This document shows, piece by piece, positions 16,992 through 24,866 of a DNA stretch of 40,156 nucleotides. The notes beneath the pieces were generated by a model. That model was not told the DNA's origin, searched no databases, and saw only the letters and a program-made list of their open reading frames with translations. The translations under genes were made by a program, and so were the position numbers. The stretch's first letter is position 1; every line of letters starts with the position of its first letter. The stretch spans positions 1 through 40,156 of the forward strand of contig CANHWG010000023.1 of NCBI GenBank assembly GCA_947464335.1. Direction: 5' to 3'. The DNA comes from Flavobacteriaceae bacterium (GTDB lineage: Bacteria; Bacteroidota; Bacteroidia; Flavobacteriales; Flavobacteriaceae).

Positions 16992-17282
16992 ATGAGTGAA
17001 ATTGCTCAAATAATTGATTCTCTCGAAAATAGAATTGGCAAACTTTTTAATAAAATTAAGGAGTTAGAGCATGATTCTACAAAGACAAAAAGCGAATTAA
17101 TTTATTCTGCAGACATAATTGCCAAACAAGCTGACGAAATTGCAAAATTAAAATCAGAATGTGAATCACTCAGAATGGCCAATTCATTATTAGGCGGTGA
17201 AGAAAATAAACGAGATACAAAGCTAAAAATAAATTCATTAATCCGAGAGATCGATTATTGCGTAGCGCAACTATCAGACTAA
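16992..17282 (+). CDS. Coiled-coil protein upstream of zapA (ZauP-like candidate)
   Basis: A 96-residue cytosolic protein counted from the ATG at 16992. The frame also has an ATG at 16977, but it is only 11 bp after the -7 element. Heptad-like hydrophobic spacing runs from about residue 4 to 68, indicating a coiled coil. The tail has a compact LKINSLIREIDYCVAQL motif. It ends 4 bp before the zapA ATG, so the two are almost certainly co-translated. In Caulobacter a coiled-coil protein encoded upstream of ZapA (ZauP) binds ZapA at the division ring. The gene order and the coiled coil here fit the same idea, but no sequence homology is claimed. Confidence 0.75.
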   Translation: MSEIAQIIDSLENRIGKLFNKIKELEHDSTKTKSELIYSADIIAKQADEIAKLKSECESLRMANSLLGGEENKRDTKLKINSLIREIDYCVAQLSD

Positions 17283-17286
17283 AAAT

Positions 17287-17580
17287 ATGGATGAAAAGCT
17301 TAAAATAAAAATATCAATTGCAGACAGAGTTTATCCGTTAACGGTAGATCTGTCTCAAGAAGAAGGACTACGAAGTGCTTCTAAAAAAATTGATGCTATG
17401 ATTAAGCAATTCGAAGAAAACTATGCTGTTCGTGATAAGCAAGATGTCTTGGCCATGTGTGCCTTGCAGTTTGCTTCACAGGTTGAACAGAAGCATGTTG
17501 AAAGTTCTATAGACAATAAAGATTTAGATCGATTGAAAAAAATTAATGATTTAGTAGTAGAATTTCTCGAAAAAAAATAA
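17287..17580 (+). CDS. zapA: Cell division protein ZapA
   Basis: A 97-residue ZapA homologue. ZapA cross-links FtsZ filaments and stabilises the division ring. The globular N-terminal half begins LKIKISIADRVYPL and contains EGLRSASKKIDAMIKQF (about 27-43). The C-terminal half forms the helix used for tetramer assembly. The length is normal for ZapA. It follows the coiled-coil gene by 4 bp and precedes the 6S-like RNA by about 25 bp. zapA beside the 6S RNA gene is also the arrangement in gammaproteobacteria. Confidence 0.9.
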   Translation: MDEKLKIKISIADRVYPLTVDLSQEEGLRSASKKIDAMIKQFEENYAVRDKQDVLAMCALQFASQVEQKHVESSIDNKDLDRLKKINDLVVEFLEKK

Positions 17581-17606
17581 CGTTCTTAACATAGGATTAC
17601 AATACC

Positions 17607-17767
17607 GCCTACATTAGATTTTAATTGGTAAACTCAACACTAACAATTTAGAATGAGCAAATCGTCGTTACTAAAGCATGCCACTTTAATGGTGGATCCT
17701 TGACCAACGAGTTAGCTCAAAACTTGTCCTTACGAGTTTATGCATTCACCTAATGTAGGCTTTTTTT
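17607..17767 (+). ncRNA. ssrS: 6S-like RNA (6S-Flavo type)
   Basis: A 160-nt stretch with no ORF folds as a long rod. The closing helix is GCCTACATTAG (17607-17617) with CTAATGTAGGC (17750-17760), followed by a T-run. Next comes TAAACTC (17629-17635) with GAGTTTA (17734-17740). A large internal loop follows, 18 nt on one side (17636-17653) and 14 nt on the other (17720-17733). Beyond it TGAGC (17654-17658) pairs with GCTCA (17715-17719), TCGTT (17665-17669) with AACGA (17706-17710), and CCAC with GTGG at the tip. A rod with a central bubble is the hallmark of 6S RNA, which mimics an open promoter and binds RNA polymerase holoenzyme. The zapA context agrees. No separate promoter was found, so it may be processed from the zapA transcript. 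Confidence 0.85.
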
Positions 17768-17791
17768 ATATATAAATACAAACAAACAAAA

Positions 17792-19354
17792 ATGGAGACT
17801 ACACTAATTATAATTGCGCTAATCGGTGGAATTGCTGGAGGTTTTGGAATTGCAAAATTTCTTGAAAAAAGCAATATTTCGAACATGGTAAAAAACGCTA
17901 AAAAAGAAGCGGCATCCATATTAAAAGATGCCAATCTTGAGGCTGAAAATATTAAAAAAGACAAGCTTTTACAAGCCAAAGAAAAATTTCTAGAACTAAA
18001 GTCAGAACATGAACAAGAGATTTTAGGAAAAGACAAACGAATAGCCGAAGTTGAAAAGAGAACTCGAGACAAAGAATCACAAGTTTCAAGCGAGTTGGCA
18101 AAAGCAAAAAAAGTAAACGATGATTTTGAAGCTAAAACCAATGAATATAATGTCAAAATAGAAACTTTAGACAAAAAACAACAAGAGCTAGAAAAACTTC
18201 ACAAAAGTCAAGTGGAGCAATTGGAAGTTATATCGGGTCTTTCTGCAGAAGAAGCAAGAGAACAATTGGTAGAAAGTTTGAAAGCTGAAGCCAAAACCAA
18301 AGCAATGTCCCATATCCAGGACACTATTGAGGAAGCTAAATTAACGGCTCAACAAGAAGCTAAAAAAGTTATCATCAATACCATCCAACGTGTAGGAACA
18401 GAAGAAGCTGTTGAAAATTGCGTGTCTGTATTTAATATAGAATCAGACGATGTAAAAGGAAGAATCATTGGTCGTGAAGGAAGAAACATTCGTGCACTTG
18501 AAGCGGCAACTGGAGTTGAAATAATTGTTGACGATACACCAGAAGCCATTATCCTTTCGTGCTTTGATCCTGTTCGAAGAGAAATAGCTCGATTATCATT
18601 ACATAAATTAGTAACTGATGGTAGAATTCACCCAGCTCGTATTGAAGAAGTAGTTGCCAAAACTACTAAACAAATTGATGATGAAATTATAGAAGTTGGT
18701 AAACGTACCGTTATCGATTTGGGAATTCATGGTTTACATCCTGAGTTAATTAAAGTTGTTGGTAGAATGAAATACCGTTCTTCTTACGGTCAAAACTTAT
18801 TGCAACACTCGAGAGAAGTGGCTAAACTTTGTGGCATCATGGCAGCCGAATTAGGATTAAATGTTAAGCTAGCCAAACGTGCAGGTTTACTTCATGATAT
18901 TGGTAAAGTACCTGATGCTGAAAGCGATTTACCACACGCACTTTTAGGAATGCAATGGGCAGAAAAGTTTGGGGAAAAAGAAGAAGTTTGCAACGCCATT
19001 GGAGCTCATCACGATGAGATAGAAATGAAGTATTTAATTTCGCCAATCATACAAGTTTGTGATGCCATTTCGGGAGCAAGACCTGGAGCAAGACGTCAGG
19101 TTTTAGATTCGTATATACAAAGATTAAAAGACCTAGAAAACATTGCCTTTGGATTTAACGGAGTTAAAAATGCCTACGCTATACAAGCGGGTCGTGAACT
19201 TCGTGTTATTGTTGAGAGCGAGAAAGTAAGTGATGAAAATGCCGCTAGTCTTTCTTTTGAAATTTCACAAAAAATCCAAACTGAAATGACTTATCCGGGA
19301 CAAGTAAAAATTACGGTAATTAGAGAAACCAGAGCGGTTAATATTGCCAAATAA
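17792..19354 (+). CDS. rny: Ribonuclease Y
   Basis: This 520-residue membrane-anchored endoribonuclease starts mRNA decay. Residues 3-22 form the N-terminal membrane segment. Residues about 30-145 are a long coiled coil. The KH domain has [12 protein letters not shown] at 223-234. The HD domain has His339 ([10 protein letters not shown]), His368-Asp369 (LLHDIGK) and Asp424 ([12 protein letters not shown]). The length and motif order match RNase Y. It starts 32 bp after the 6S-like RNA, and a strong terminator follows its stop. Confidence 0.96.
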   Translation: METTLIIIALIGGIAGGFGIAKFLEKSNISNMVKNAKKEAASILKDANLEAENIKKDKLLQAKEKFLELKSEHEQEILGKDKRIAEVEKRTRDKESQVSSELAKAKKVNDDFEAKTNEYNVKIETLDKKQQELEKLHKSQVEQLEVISGLSAEEAREQLVESLKAEAKTKAMSHIQDTIEEAKLTAQQEAKKVIINTIQRVGTEEAVENCVSVFNIESDDVKGRIIGREGRNIRALEAATGVEIIVDDTPEAIILSCFDPVRREIARLSLHKLVTDGRIHPARIEEVVAKTTKQIDDEIIEVGKRTVIDLGIHGLHPELIKVVGRMKYRSSYGQNLLQHSREVAKLCGIMAAELGLNVKLAKRAGLLHDIGKVPDAESDLPHALLGMQWAEKFGEKEEVCNAIGAHHDEIEMKYLISPIIQVCDAISGARPGARRQVLDSYIQRLKDLENIAFGFNGVKNAYAIQAGRELRVIVESEKVSDENAASLSFEISQKIQTEMTYPGQVKITVIRETRAVNIAK

Positions 19355-19370
19355 ATGTAATTACAACTAA

Positions 19371-19398
19371 AAAAAGCGACTATTAAGTCGCTTTTTTT
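19371..19398. terminator. Bidirectional terminator between rny and the response regulator
   Basis: AGCGACT (19375-19381) pairs with AGTCGCT (19386-19392) around a 4-nt loop, extended by A/T pairs on both sides, with a T-run after it on each strand. It overlaps the first bases of the response-regulator stop codon at 19397-19399, so it serves both convergent genes. Confidence 0.9.
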
Positions 19399-19792
19399 AT
19401 GAAGAAAATATTGATTTTAATCCTTCTATAGTAATTGGTTTTAAATAATAGTCTTTTATTTCATCCTTAAAATCTTTGGCCCTATTTCTATCTACCGTAT
19501 TATCAGATGAACTAATTATAAAAATAGTAATTTCCTTTTGAATTCGATTTTTGAGTAATTTAAATTCTTCTAGGAATTGCCATCCATCAAGAACAGGCAT
19601 GTTGATATCTAATAATATTAAATCGGGCGCAGCTTGTTCATTTTCAAGATTACTTTTAATACCTTCTATAGCTTGAAGCCCATTTTCAAAAAATCTTGGC
19701 TCAACATTAATGTTATTAGAGACCAATAATTTCTTAATGATAAAGTGAAATATCTTATCATCATCTACAACAAAAACGTTATTGAATTTCAT
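19397..19792 (-). CDS. Receiver-only response regulator (CheY-like)
   Basis: A 131-residue single receiver domain with no output domain. The acidic pocket is Asp10-Asp11 (VVDDDK). The phosphoacceptor is Asp62 in LILLDINMPVLDGW. The switch serine lies in IISSSDN (about 94-95), and the conserved lysine is Lys118 in YYLKPI. The protein should accept phosphate from a histidine kinase and act by protein contact. No kinase is encoded nearby, so its partner is unknown. The insert-like stretch around residues 47-56 lengthens the loop before the phosphorylation strand. Confidence 0.88.
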   Translation of the reverse strand: MKFNNVFVVDDDKIFHFIIKKLLVSNNINVEPRFFENGLQAIEGIKSNLENEQAAPDLILLDINMPVLDGWQFLEEFKLLKNRIQKEITIFIISSSDNTVDRNRAKDFKDEIKDYYLKPITIEGLKSIFSS

Positions 19793-19860
19793 TTAAAAAC
19801 AGCGTTTGGGGTTATTGTTTTATTTTTGACTAAAACAAAATTAACTAAAAAAATAAGAAA

Positions 19861-20760
19861 CTATACTTTTCTTGGATGAAATGTATTGATGATTTGTGTT
19901 AAATGCTTGCGATCTAAATGAACGTAGATTTCAGTAGTTGTAATCGACTCATGACCCAACATCATTTGGATAGAACGCAAATCGGCTCCGTTTTCTAAAA
20001 GGTGTGTTGCGAAGGAATGACGCAGTGTGTGTGGACTAATGTTCTTTTGTAGATTAATAGCAACCGCTAAATTTTTAATAATGGTAAAAATCATAGCACG
20101 AGTTAACTGCTTACCTCTGCGGTTTAAAAACAACGTATCTTCGGCACCTTTTACGATAGACATATGATTTCTGATTGTGTCTTTATAAAGTTCAATATAC
20201 TTTTGAGTTGATTTAGCAACTGGGACAAAACGTTGTTTATTTCCTTTACCGGTTATTTTTATAAATCCTTCATCAAAAAATAAATCCGATATTTTTAAGG
20301 TCGTAATTTCAGAAACCCGAAGACCGCAACCGTATAAAGTTTCAAGAATGGCTCTGTTTCGTTCTCCTTCTGGAGTGGATAAATCAATAGCAGCAATAAG
20401 ATTATCTACATCTTCTAATGATAATGTATCTGGAAGTTTTCTTCCCACACGTGGCGCTTCAATCAACTCCATTGGGTTATCCGAACGATAGTCTTCGAAA
20501 ATAAGATAGGAGAAAAAACTCTTTAAGCCCGAAATGATTCGTGCTTGAGAACGAGCATTCACTTCTTTCGAAACAGAATATACAAACTGTTGAATGGTTT
20601 CTTCGGATATTTTTTCGGGAGCAACAGAAATATTACTTTCTAGCAAAAAAGCACATAATCGCTCTAAATCAAACGTATAATTAGCCACGGTGTTTTTTGA
20701 CAAACCCCGTTCTATTTTGAGATAGGATTGAAAACTTTTGATATAATTATTCCAGTTCAT
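19861..20760 (-). CDS. xerD: Tyrosine recombinase XerD
   Basis: This 299-residue recombinase resolves chromosome dimers at dif sites together with XerC or alone. The N-terminal SAM-like DNA-binding domain covers about 1-95. The catalytic set is complete: Arg148 (GCGLRVSE), Lys172 (GKGNKQR), His244 and Arg247 (HTLRHSF), His270 (LGHESI) and Tyr279 (TEIYVHLD). The length, the lack of extra domains and the absence of phage genes nearby support a housekeeping Xer protein over a mobile-element integrase. It lies downstream of the barrel gene and is separated from it by a strong terminator. Confidence 0.93.
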   Translation of the reverse strand: MNWNNYIKSFQSYLKIERGLSKNTVANYTFDLERLCAFLLESNISVAPEKISEETIQQFVYSVSKEVNARSQARIISGLKSFFSYLIFEDYRSDNPMELIEAPRVGRKLPDTLSLEDVDNLIAAIDLSTPEGERNRAILETLYGCGLRVSEITTLKISDLFFDEGFIKITGKGNKQRFVPVAKSTQKYIELYKDTIRNHMSIVKGAEDTLFLNRRGKQLTRAMIFTIIKNLAVAINLQKNISPHTLRHSFATHLLENGADLRSIQMMLGHESITTTEIYVHLDRKHLTQIINTFHPRKV

Positions 20761-20787
20761 ACAACAAAGAAACGAAAAGTATAGATA

Positions 20788-20816
20788 TAAAAAAACCGCG
20801 CCAATGGCGCGGTTTT
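20788..20816 (-). terminator. Terminator of the barrel-protein gene
   Basis: AAAACCGCGCC (20792-20802) pairs perfectly with GGCGCGGTTTT (20806-20816) around a 3-nt loop. On the minus strand it ends in a T-run. It is GC-rich against an AT-rich background, so it is very strong. It lies 20 bp after the barrel gene and insulates xerD. Confidence 0.92.
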
Positions 20817-20836
20817 ATCTTTATGTTCTAAACTAA

Positions 20837-21433
20837 TTACAGTTTGTAGATCAAACCGAAATTGATTGTAGACAAATCTAGACCTAAATTAAATCCAGTA
20901 GTTTTCTCAGCTCCGTCTCCACCATTATCGTTAGATGAGTAACCGAAACCACCCCAAGAAGCAGTAAGAGCGAAGTCATTAGAAACGAAATAGTTCATTC
21001 CTAATGGAATGTTTAAACCGATTTCTTTTGTAGTAACATCTCCAATTCCGTTATCAAGCTTAGTTGAAGTATAAGAAATGTTAGCTCCTACAGAAAGAGA
21101 AAATTTGCTTGCTGGAGTCCAGAAATATCTAGCACCTGCATTGAAACCGAAACCATTAGCTTTCAATTCATTTCCAGCTCCGTCATCGTCTTTCGCAGAA
21201 GTAATGCTTAAACCTCCTTCAAGAGCAATGTTTTCAGTTAAAAAGTAACCTAAACTTGGTGATAAAGAAAAACCATCTAATTTAGAATCACCTGTTTTTT
21301 CGCTAGAAAAACCAGCAGTACCTGATAAATACAAGTCACCTTTAGCAAATCCTTCAGAACCTTCTTTTTTGTCTTGTGCATTAGCAAACGATAAAGCGAA
21401 TACTGCTGCTACTGTTAAAATAATTTTTTTCAT
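20837..21433 (-). CDS. Outer-membrane beta-barrel protein (porin-like, 8-strand type)
   Basis: A 198-residue exported protein. The signal peptide is about residues 1-19, ending ANAQ. The mature part has alternating hydrophobic and polar strands with Gly/Ser/Asp-rich turns, and the final strand is STINFGLIYKL. The size fits an eight-stranded barrel of the OmpA/OmpX-like outer-membrane family common in Flavobacteriaceae. It may be a small channel or an adhesion/structural protein; the substrate is unknown. A clear promoter, an upstream palindrome and a very strong terminator suggest an abundant, regulated single-gene transcript. Confidence 0.85.
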   Translation of the reverse strand: MKKIILTVAAVFALSFANAQDKKEGSEGFAKGDLYLSGTAGFSSEKTGDSKLDGFSLSPSLGYFLTENIALEGGLSITSAKDDDGAGNELKANGFGFNAGARYFWTPASKFSLSVGANISYTSTKLDNGIGDVTTKEIGLNIPLGMNYFVSNDFALTASWGGFGYSSNDNGGDGAEKTTGFNLGLDLSTINFGLIYKL

Positions 21434-21461
21434 GTTTGTTTAATTTTAAAATTAATATGAA

Positions 21462-21469
21462 CAAATTTA
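21462..21469 (-). promoter_or_regulatory. -7 element of the barrel-protein gene
   Basis: On the minus strand the sequence reads TAAATTTG, matching TAnnTTTG, 28 bp before the ATG. A TTG on that strand at 21492-21494 could serve as -33 with a slightly long 22-bp spacer. Confidence 0.5.
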
Positions 21470-21508
21470 TAAGGATTATTTTCTTTCATCCCAATTGGTC
21501 TTTTCAGT

Positions 21509-21539
21509 TATTAACAATGTTATCAACATATTGTTAATA
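21509..21539. promoter_or_regulatory. Operator-like palindrome upstream of the barrel gene
   Basis: TATTAACAAT (21509-21518) and ATTGTTAATA (21530-21539) form a perfect 10-bp inverted repeat with an 11-bp centre. It lies just upstream of the candidate -33 of the barrel promoter, a usual activator position, in the 294-bp gap shared with aroQ. The rest of that gap is AT-rich with no gene. Confidence 0.45.
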
Positions 21540-21727
21540 GTAATTATTTAATTATCAATATATTAAAATAAATATCAGTTAAAATAGTTAATAACAGTAA
21601 TAGGCCAATTGTCTAAACAAGGGCAAAATATCATTATTTACTTAGATAAATTATATAAAAATAGTGCTTAAATACGCTATGACATTCGATAAGATTCTCT
21701 ATTTTTACTCAATACACTATTAAAAAA

Positions 21728-22141
21728 ATGAAAATCATAATCATTAATGGTCCCAACTTAAACTTGTTGGGAAAACGAGAACCAGAAGTTTATGGCAATA
21801 CCACTTTTACCGATTACCTAAAAGAACTCAAACTTCAATTTACTTCGATTGAGATAGAGTATTACCAAAGTAATATAGAAGGAGAACTTATTGATAAAAT
21901 TCAAGACGTAGGATTTACGTATGATGGCATTATTTTGAATGCCGCCGCCTATACCCATACTTCAGTTGGAATTGGCGACGCGGTAAAAGCTATTACAACT
22001 CCGGTAATAGAAGTACACATATCCAATACCTTTGCCAGAGAAGAATTTAGACACCATTCCTATATATCACCAAATGTTAAAGGAATAATAATTGGTTTTG
22101 GTTTGAAAAGTTATGAATTAGCTTTACAATCTTTTCTATAG
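21728..22141 (+). CDS. aroQ: Type II 3-dehydroquinate dehydratase
   Basis: This 137-residue enzyme dehydrates 3-dehydroquinate to 3-dehydroshikimate, step three of the shikimate pathway. It forms a dodecamer in the cytosol. The opening INGPNLNLLGKREPEVYG carries Arg17 and the catalytic Tyr22. YQSNIEGELID follows. Substrate-binding residues are Asn71 and His77 (NAAAYTH), and His97 (EVHISN) and Arg108 complete the site. The length is slightly short but complete. It is divergent from the barrel gene and shares its regulatory gap. Confidence 0.95.
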   Translation: MKIIIINGPNLNLLGKREPEVYGNTTFTDYLKELKLQFTSIEIEYYQSNIEGELIDKIQDVGFTYDGIILNAAAYTHTSVGIGDAVKAITTPVIEVHISNTFAREEFRHHSYISPNVKGIIIGFGLKSYELALQSFL

Positions 22142-22167
22142 TTTCAAAGAGAATAAAAAAAGTTTCA

Positions 22168-22369
22168 CAGACCTGACGGCTGGCAGACAGGGACGCACTG
22201 AGAAAAATTAAAATAATAAGGAAATAAATGATTTAACAAAAAAGCACTTTGTCATTTCGACGAAGGAGAAATCTCATTATCTGAATAATTTTATGTGATT
22301 TCTCCTTCGTCGAAATGACAAATCAGATTAAAAATTTAACTCACTGATCCCTGCATGCGGGTAGATCTG
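22168..22369. repeat. Nested inverted-repeat element
   Basis: The inner arms are a perfect 26-bp inverted repeat, 22248-22273 and 22297-22322, beginning TTTGTCATTTCGACGAAGGA, with a 23-nt AT-rich centre. The outer arms are imperfect: 22168-22202 and the reverse complement of 22340-22369 share CAGA-CT, CAGGGA and TGAG blocks. The arms are more GC-rich than the surroundings. It lies between aroQ and the DUF5686 gene and would be in the leader of the latter. It looks like a dispersed, MITE- or REP-like element; no transposase is present. Confidence 0.7.
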
Positions 22370-22387
22370 AATAACAAAAAAATATTT

Positions 22388-24853
22388 ATGAAAAAAATTA
22401 CTTCTCTCCTATTTATATTGATTTCCCTCAATTGCTTTTCCCAAATCAAAGGAACGGTAACCGATGTTAACGGAAAACCATTACCGTTTGTTAACATCTT
22501 TGAAGAAAACACCTATAACGGAACTACGAGTAACGAACAAGGAAAGTTTGTGTTGAATGTAAAGATTCCAGGCGAACACATTATTCTGTTTCAATATTTG
22601 GGTTATAAAACCAACAAGCAAGTAGTATCTATTCCTAATAATAATAGTCCAGTTGTTGTTGATGTTGTGATGCTTGAAGAAAACATCACATTAAAAGAAG
22701 TGGTGATAAATCCGAAAGATAATCCGGCCAATGAAATTATTAGAAATGCTATAAAGAATAAAAAAATAAATGCTGAAAAATCTTCAAAATACACAGCCGA
22801 TTTTTATTCAAGAGGAATTTTTAGAGTTAAAAATTTGCCGAAGAAAATCTTAGGTCAAAAATTGGACTTTTTTGATGAAGTTATCGATTCATCACGAAGT
22901 GGCATTTTATACCTATCAGAAACCGTTTCAAAAGTTACGTTTCAAAAACCTGATAAATTAAAAGAGGTTATTGTGGCATCCAAAGTAAGCGGTAACGATA
23001 ACGGATTTAGCTTTAATAATGCTTCTTCAGCTAATTTTGATTTTTATGATAATTATTTAGAGTTTGACACCAACGTAGTTTCTCCGATTGCAGATAACGC
23101 TTTCAATTATTACAAGTATGCATTTGAAGGTTCTTTTTTTACCGAAAATCGTCAGCAAATCAATAAAATAAAAATTATTCCACGTCGTGAGACGGAACCC
23201 GTGATGAACGGCTTCATCTATATTGTTGATGATACTTACGCTATTTATGCTGTGGATGTTACTTTCACCGGAAAGCAAATCCAAAACCCCGCATTGAATA
23301 CCTTAACTCTTACACAAAATTTTAGTTATAACAATACTACAAAAGTTTGGACAAAAAACACCCAAACCTTAGACTTTGATGCCGGTATGCTAGGCATTAA
23401 TATTTCGGGGAGATTTACCTATGTGTTTTCAAATTTTGAATTTCCTGAGAAATTTGAAAAAAGAACTTTTACAGCTGAAGTCATTAAATTTGAAAAAAAT
23501 GCCAACAAAAAAGAAGATTCTTTTTGGAATACCATTCGACCAGTTCCTTTGACAGAAGAAGAAACAACCGATTATTTAAAAAAAGATGCACTTCAAGAAA
23601 AGAAAAAATCTAAAGTATATTTAGATTCTATTGATAAGAAAAAAAACAAATTTGGTTTCATGGATATTTTGAATGGTTACACCTATTCTAATTCCTATAA
23701 AAAATGGTCTATTACTTATGACTCACCACTAACCAATACTTCTTTCAATACGGTTCAGGGTTGGAATTCTAAAATCGGTTTGTCCTATTATAAAAGAAAT
23801 GAAGACAAGAATACCTACTACCAATTTGGCTCTACAGTAGCGTATGGTTTTTCAGATGAAAGAGCTAGAGCAACTGCTTTTTTTTCATCTAAATTGAGTA
23901 ACCAATCGAAATCATATCTTTCGGTTTTTGGAGGAAATTCGGTGAATCAATTTAATGCTGACGAACCTATTTCAAGAGTGGCTAATATGATAAGTACTTT
24001 ATTCTTTAAAGATAATTACATGAAATTATATGAGAAGAATTTTATATCCGCTAATTTCTCAAGAGAGATTTTTAATGGATTAAATATGAACTTAGGCCTT
24101 GAATACGCGGAACGAAAAGCACTTTTTAATACTACAGATTATACCTTTATTAAAAATGATAATTTGTATACCTCTAACAATCCATTAGCTCCTTTTGATT
24201 TTACAACTCCCGCCTTAGCGAGGCACAATTTGGTTAAACTCAATGTTGGAGCCCGAATTAAATTTGGACAACAATTCATCACACGTCCCGACGGAAAGTA
24301 TACTCTTGGCAATGACAAATATCCAACGCTTTTATTAAATTATGAAAAAGGATTTGCAGGCAGTGAAAACCAATATAATTTTGATAGGATTGCAGCTAGA
24401 ATAACGCACTCTTTAACACTTGGAAACAAAGGTGAAATACAAATTAACTCTAGAGCAGGAAAGTTCTTCAATGCCGAAGGGATTTCATTTGTAGATTATA
24501 AACATTTTAACGGAAATCAAACCCATGTTATCATAGGAGAATCCTATATCAATTCGTTTAACTTATTACCCTATTATTCGGCCAGTACAAATGATAGTTA
24601 CTTTGAAACTCATATCGAACATAATGACAAAGGGTTTTTTATGAATAAAATTCCGCTACTCAATAAACTACAATCTAAACTGATGCTTGGCTTTAAAAAC
24701 CTCGCTGTTCCTGACCGAAAACCGTATCAAGAATTTTCTGTTGGCTTGAGTAATTTGGGCTTTGGAAAAGTGCGTATCTTCAGAATTGATTATGTTCGCT
24801 CGTATCAAGGCGGTTTTCAAGGTGATGGCGTAATGTTTGGATTGAATTTTTAA
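22388..24853 (+). CDS. DUF5686 outer-membrane protein with CarboxypepD-like domain
   Basis: An 821-residue outer-membrane protein counted from the ATG at 22388. An in-frame ATG at 22355 would place 11 residues before the signal peptide and lies inside the repeat element, so it is rejected. The signal peptide is residues 1-19, ending CFSQ. A CarboxypepD_reg-like domain follows (about 20-100, IKGTVTDVNGKPLPFVNIF). The rest matches DUF5686, a large beta-barrel ending in aromatic FGLNF. The family is widespread in Bacteroidota and its function is unknown; it resembles a TonB-dependent receptor without a plug. It stands alone and converges on the TauE/SafE gene with a 13-bp gap. Confidence 0.88.
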   Translation: MKKITSLLFILISLNCFSQIKGTVTDVNGKPLPFVNIFEENTYNGTTSNEQGKFVLNVKIPGEHIILFQYLGYKTNKQVVSIPNNNSPVVVDVVMLEENITLKEVVINPKDNPANEIIRNAIKNKKINAEKSSKYTADFYSRGIFRVKNLPKKILGQKLDFFDEVIDSSRSGILYLSETVSKVTFQKPDKLKEVIVASKVSGNDNGFSFNNASSANFDFYDNYLEFDTNVVSPIADNAFNYYKYAFEGSFFTENRQQINKIKIIPRRETEPVMNGFIYIVDDTYAIYAVDVTFTGKQIQNPALNTLTLTQNFSYNNTTKVWTKNTQTLDFDAGMLGINISGRFTYVFSNFEFPEKFEKRTFTAEVIKFEKNANKKEDSFWNTIRPVPLTEEETTDYLKKDALQEKKKSKVYLDSIDKKKNKFGFMDILNGYTYSNSYKKWSITYDSPLTNTSFNTVQGWNSKIGLSYYKRNEDKNTYYQFGSTVAYGFSDERARATAFFSSKLSNQSKSYLSVFGGNSVNQFNADEPISRVANMISTLFFKDNYMKLYEKNFISANFSREIFNGLNMNLGLEYAERKALFNTTDYTFIKNDNLYTSNNPLAPFDFTTPALARHNLVKLNVGARIKFGQQFITRPDGKYTLGNDKYPTLLLNYEKGFAGSENQYNFDRIAARITHSLTLGNKGEIQINSRAGKFFNAEGISFVDYKHFNGNQTHVIIGESYINSFNLLPYYSASTNDSYFETHIEHNDKGFFMNKIPLLNKLQSKLMLGFKNLAVPDRKPYQEFSVGLSNLGFGKVRIFRIDYVRSYQGGFQGDGVMFGLNF

Positions 24854-24866
24854 GTACTTGATATAG

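Noticed and set aside
17746..18174. 142-codon minus-strand ORF opposite the start of rny and the 3' end of the 6S-like RNA
   Set aside because: It is an antisense shadow of the rny coiled coil, with Ser/Phe/Leu-rich composition and no recognisable domain.
19861..20760. Integrase of a mobile element
   Set aside because: The length, domain layout and housekeeping neighbours fit XerD. There are no phage, plasmid or att-like signs around it.
21520..21528. TTATCAACA as a DnaA box or part of a replication origin
   Set aside because: There is a single near-match in an AT-rich gap and no dnaA, dnaN or other boxes nearby. It is better explained as the centre of the palindrome.
22248..22322. The 26-bp inverted repeat as an ordinary terminator of aroQ
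   Set aside because: It begins more than 100 bp after aroQ, the stem is far longer than needed, and no T-run follows it on the plus strand.
22355..22387. Upstream ATG for the DUF5686 gene
   Set aside because: It falls in the outer arm of the repeat element and would put 11 polar residues before a normal signal peptide. The ATG at 22388 is better.
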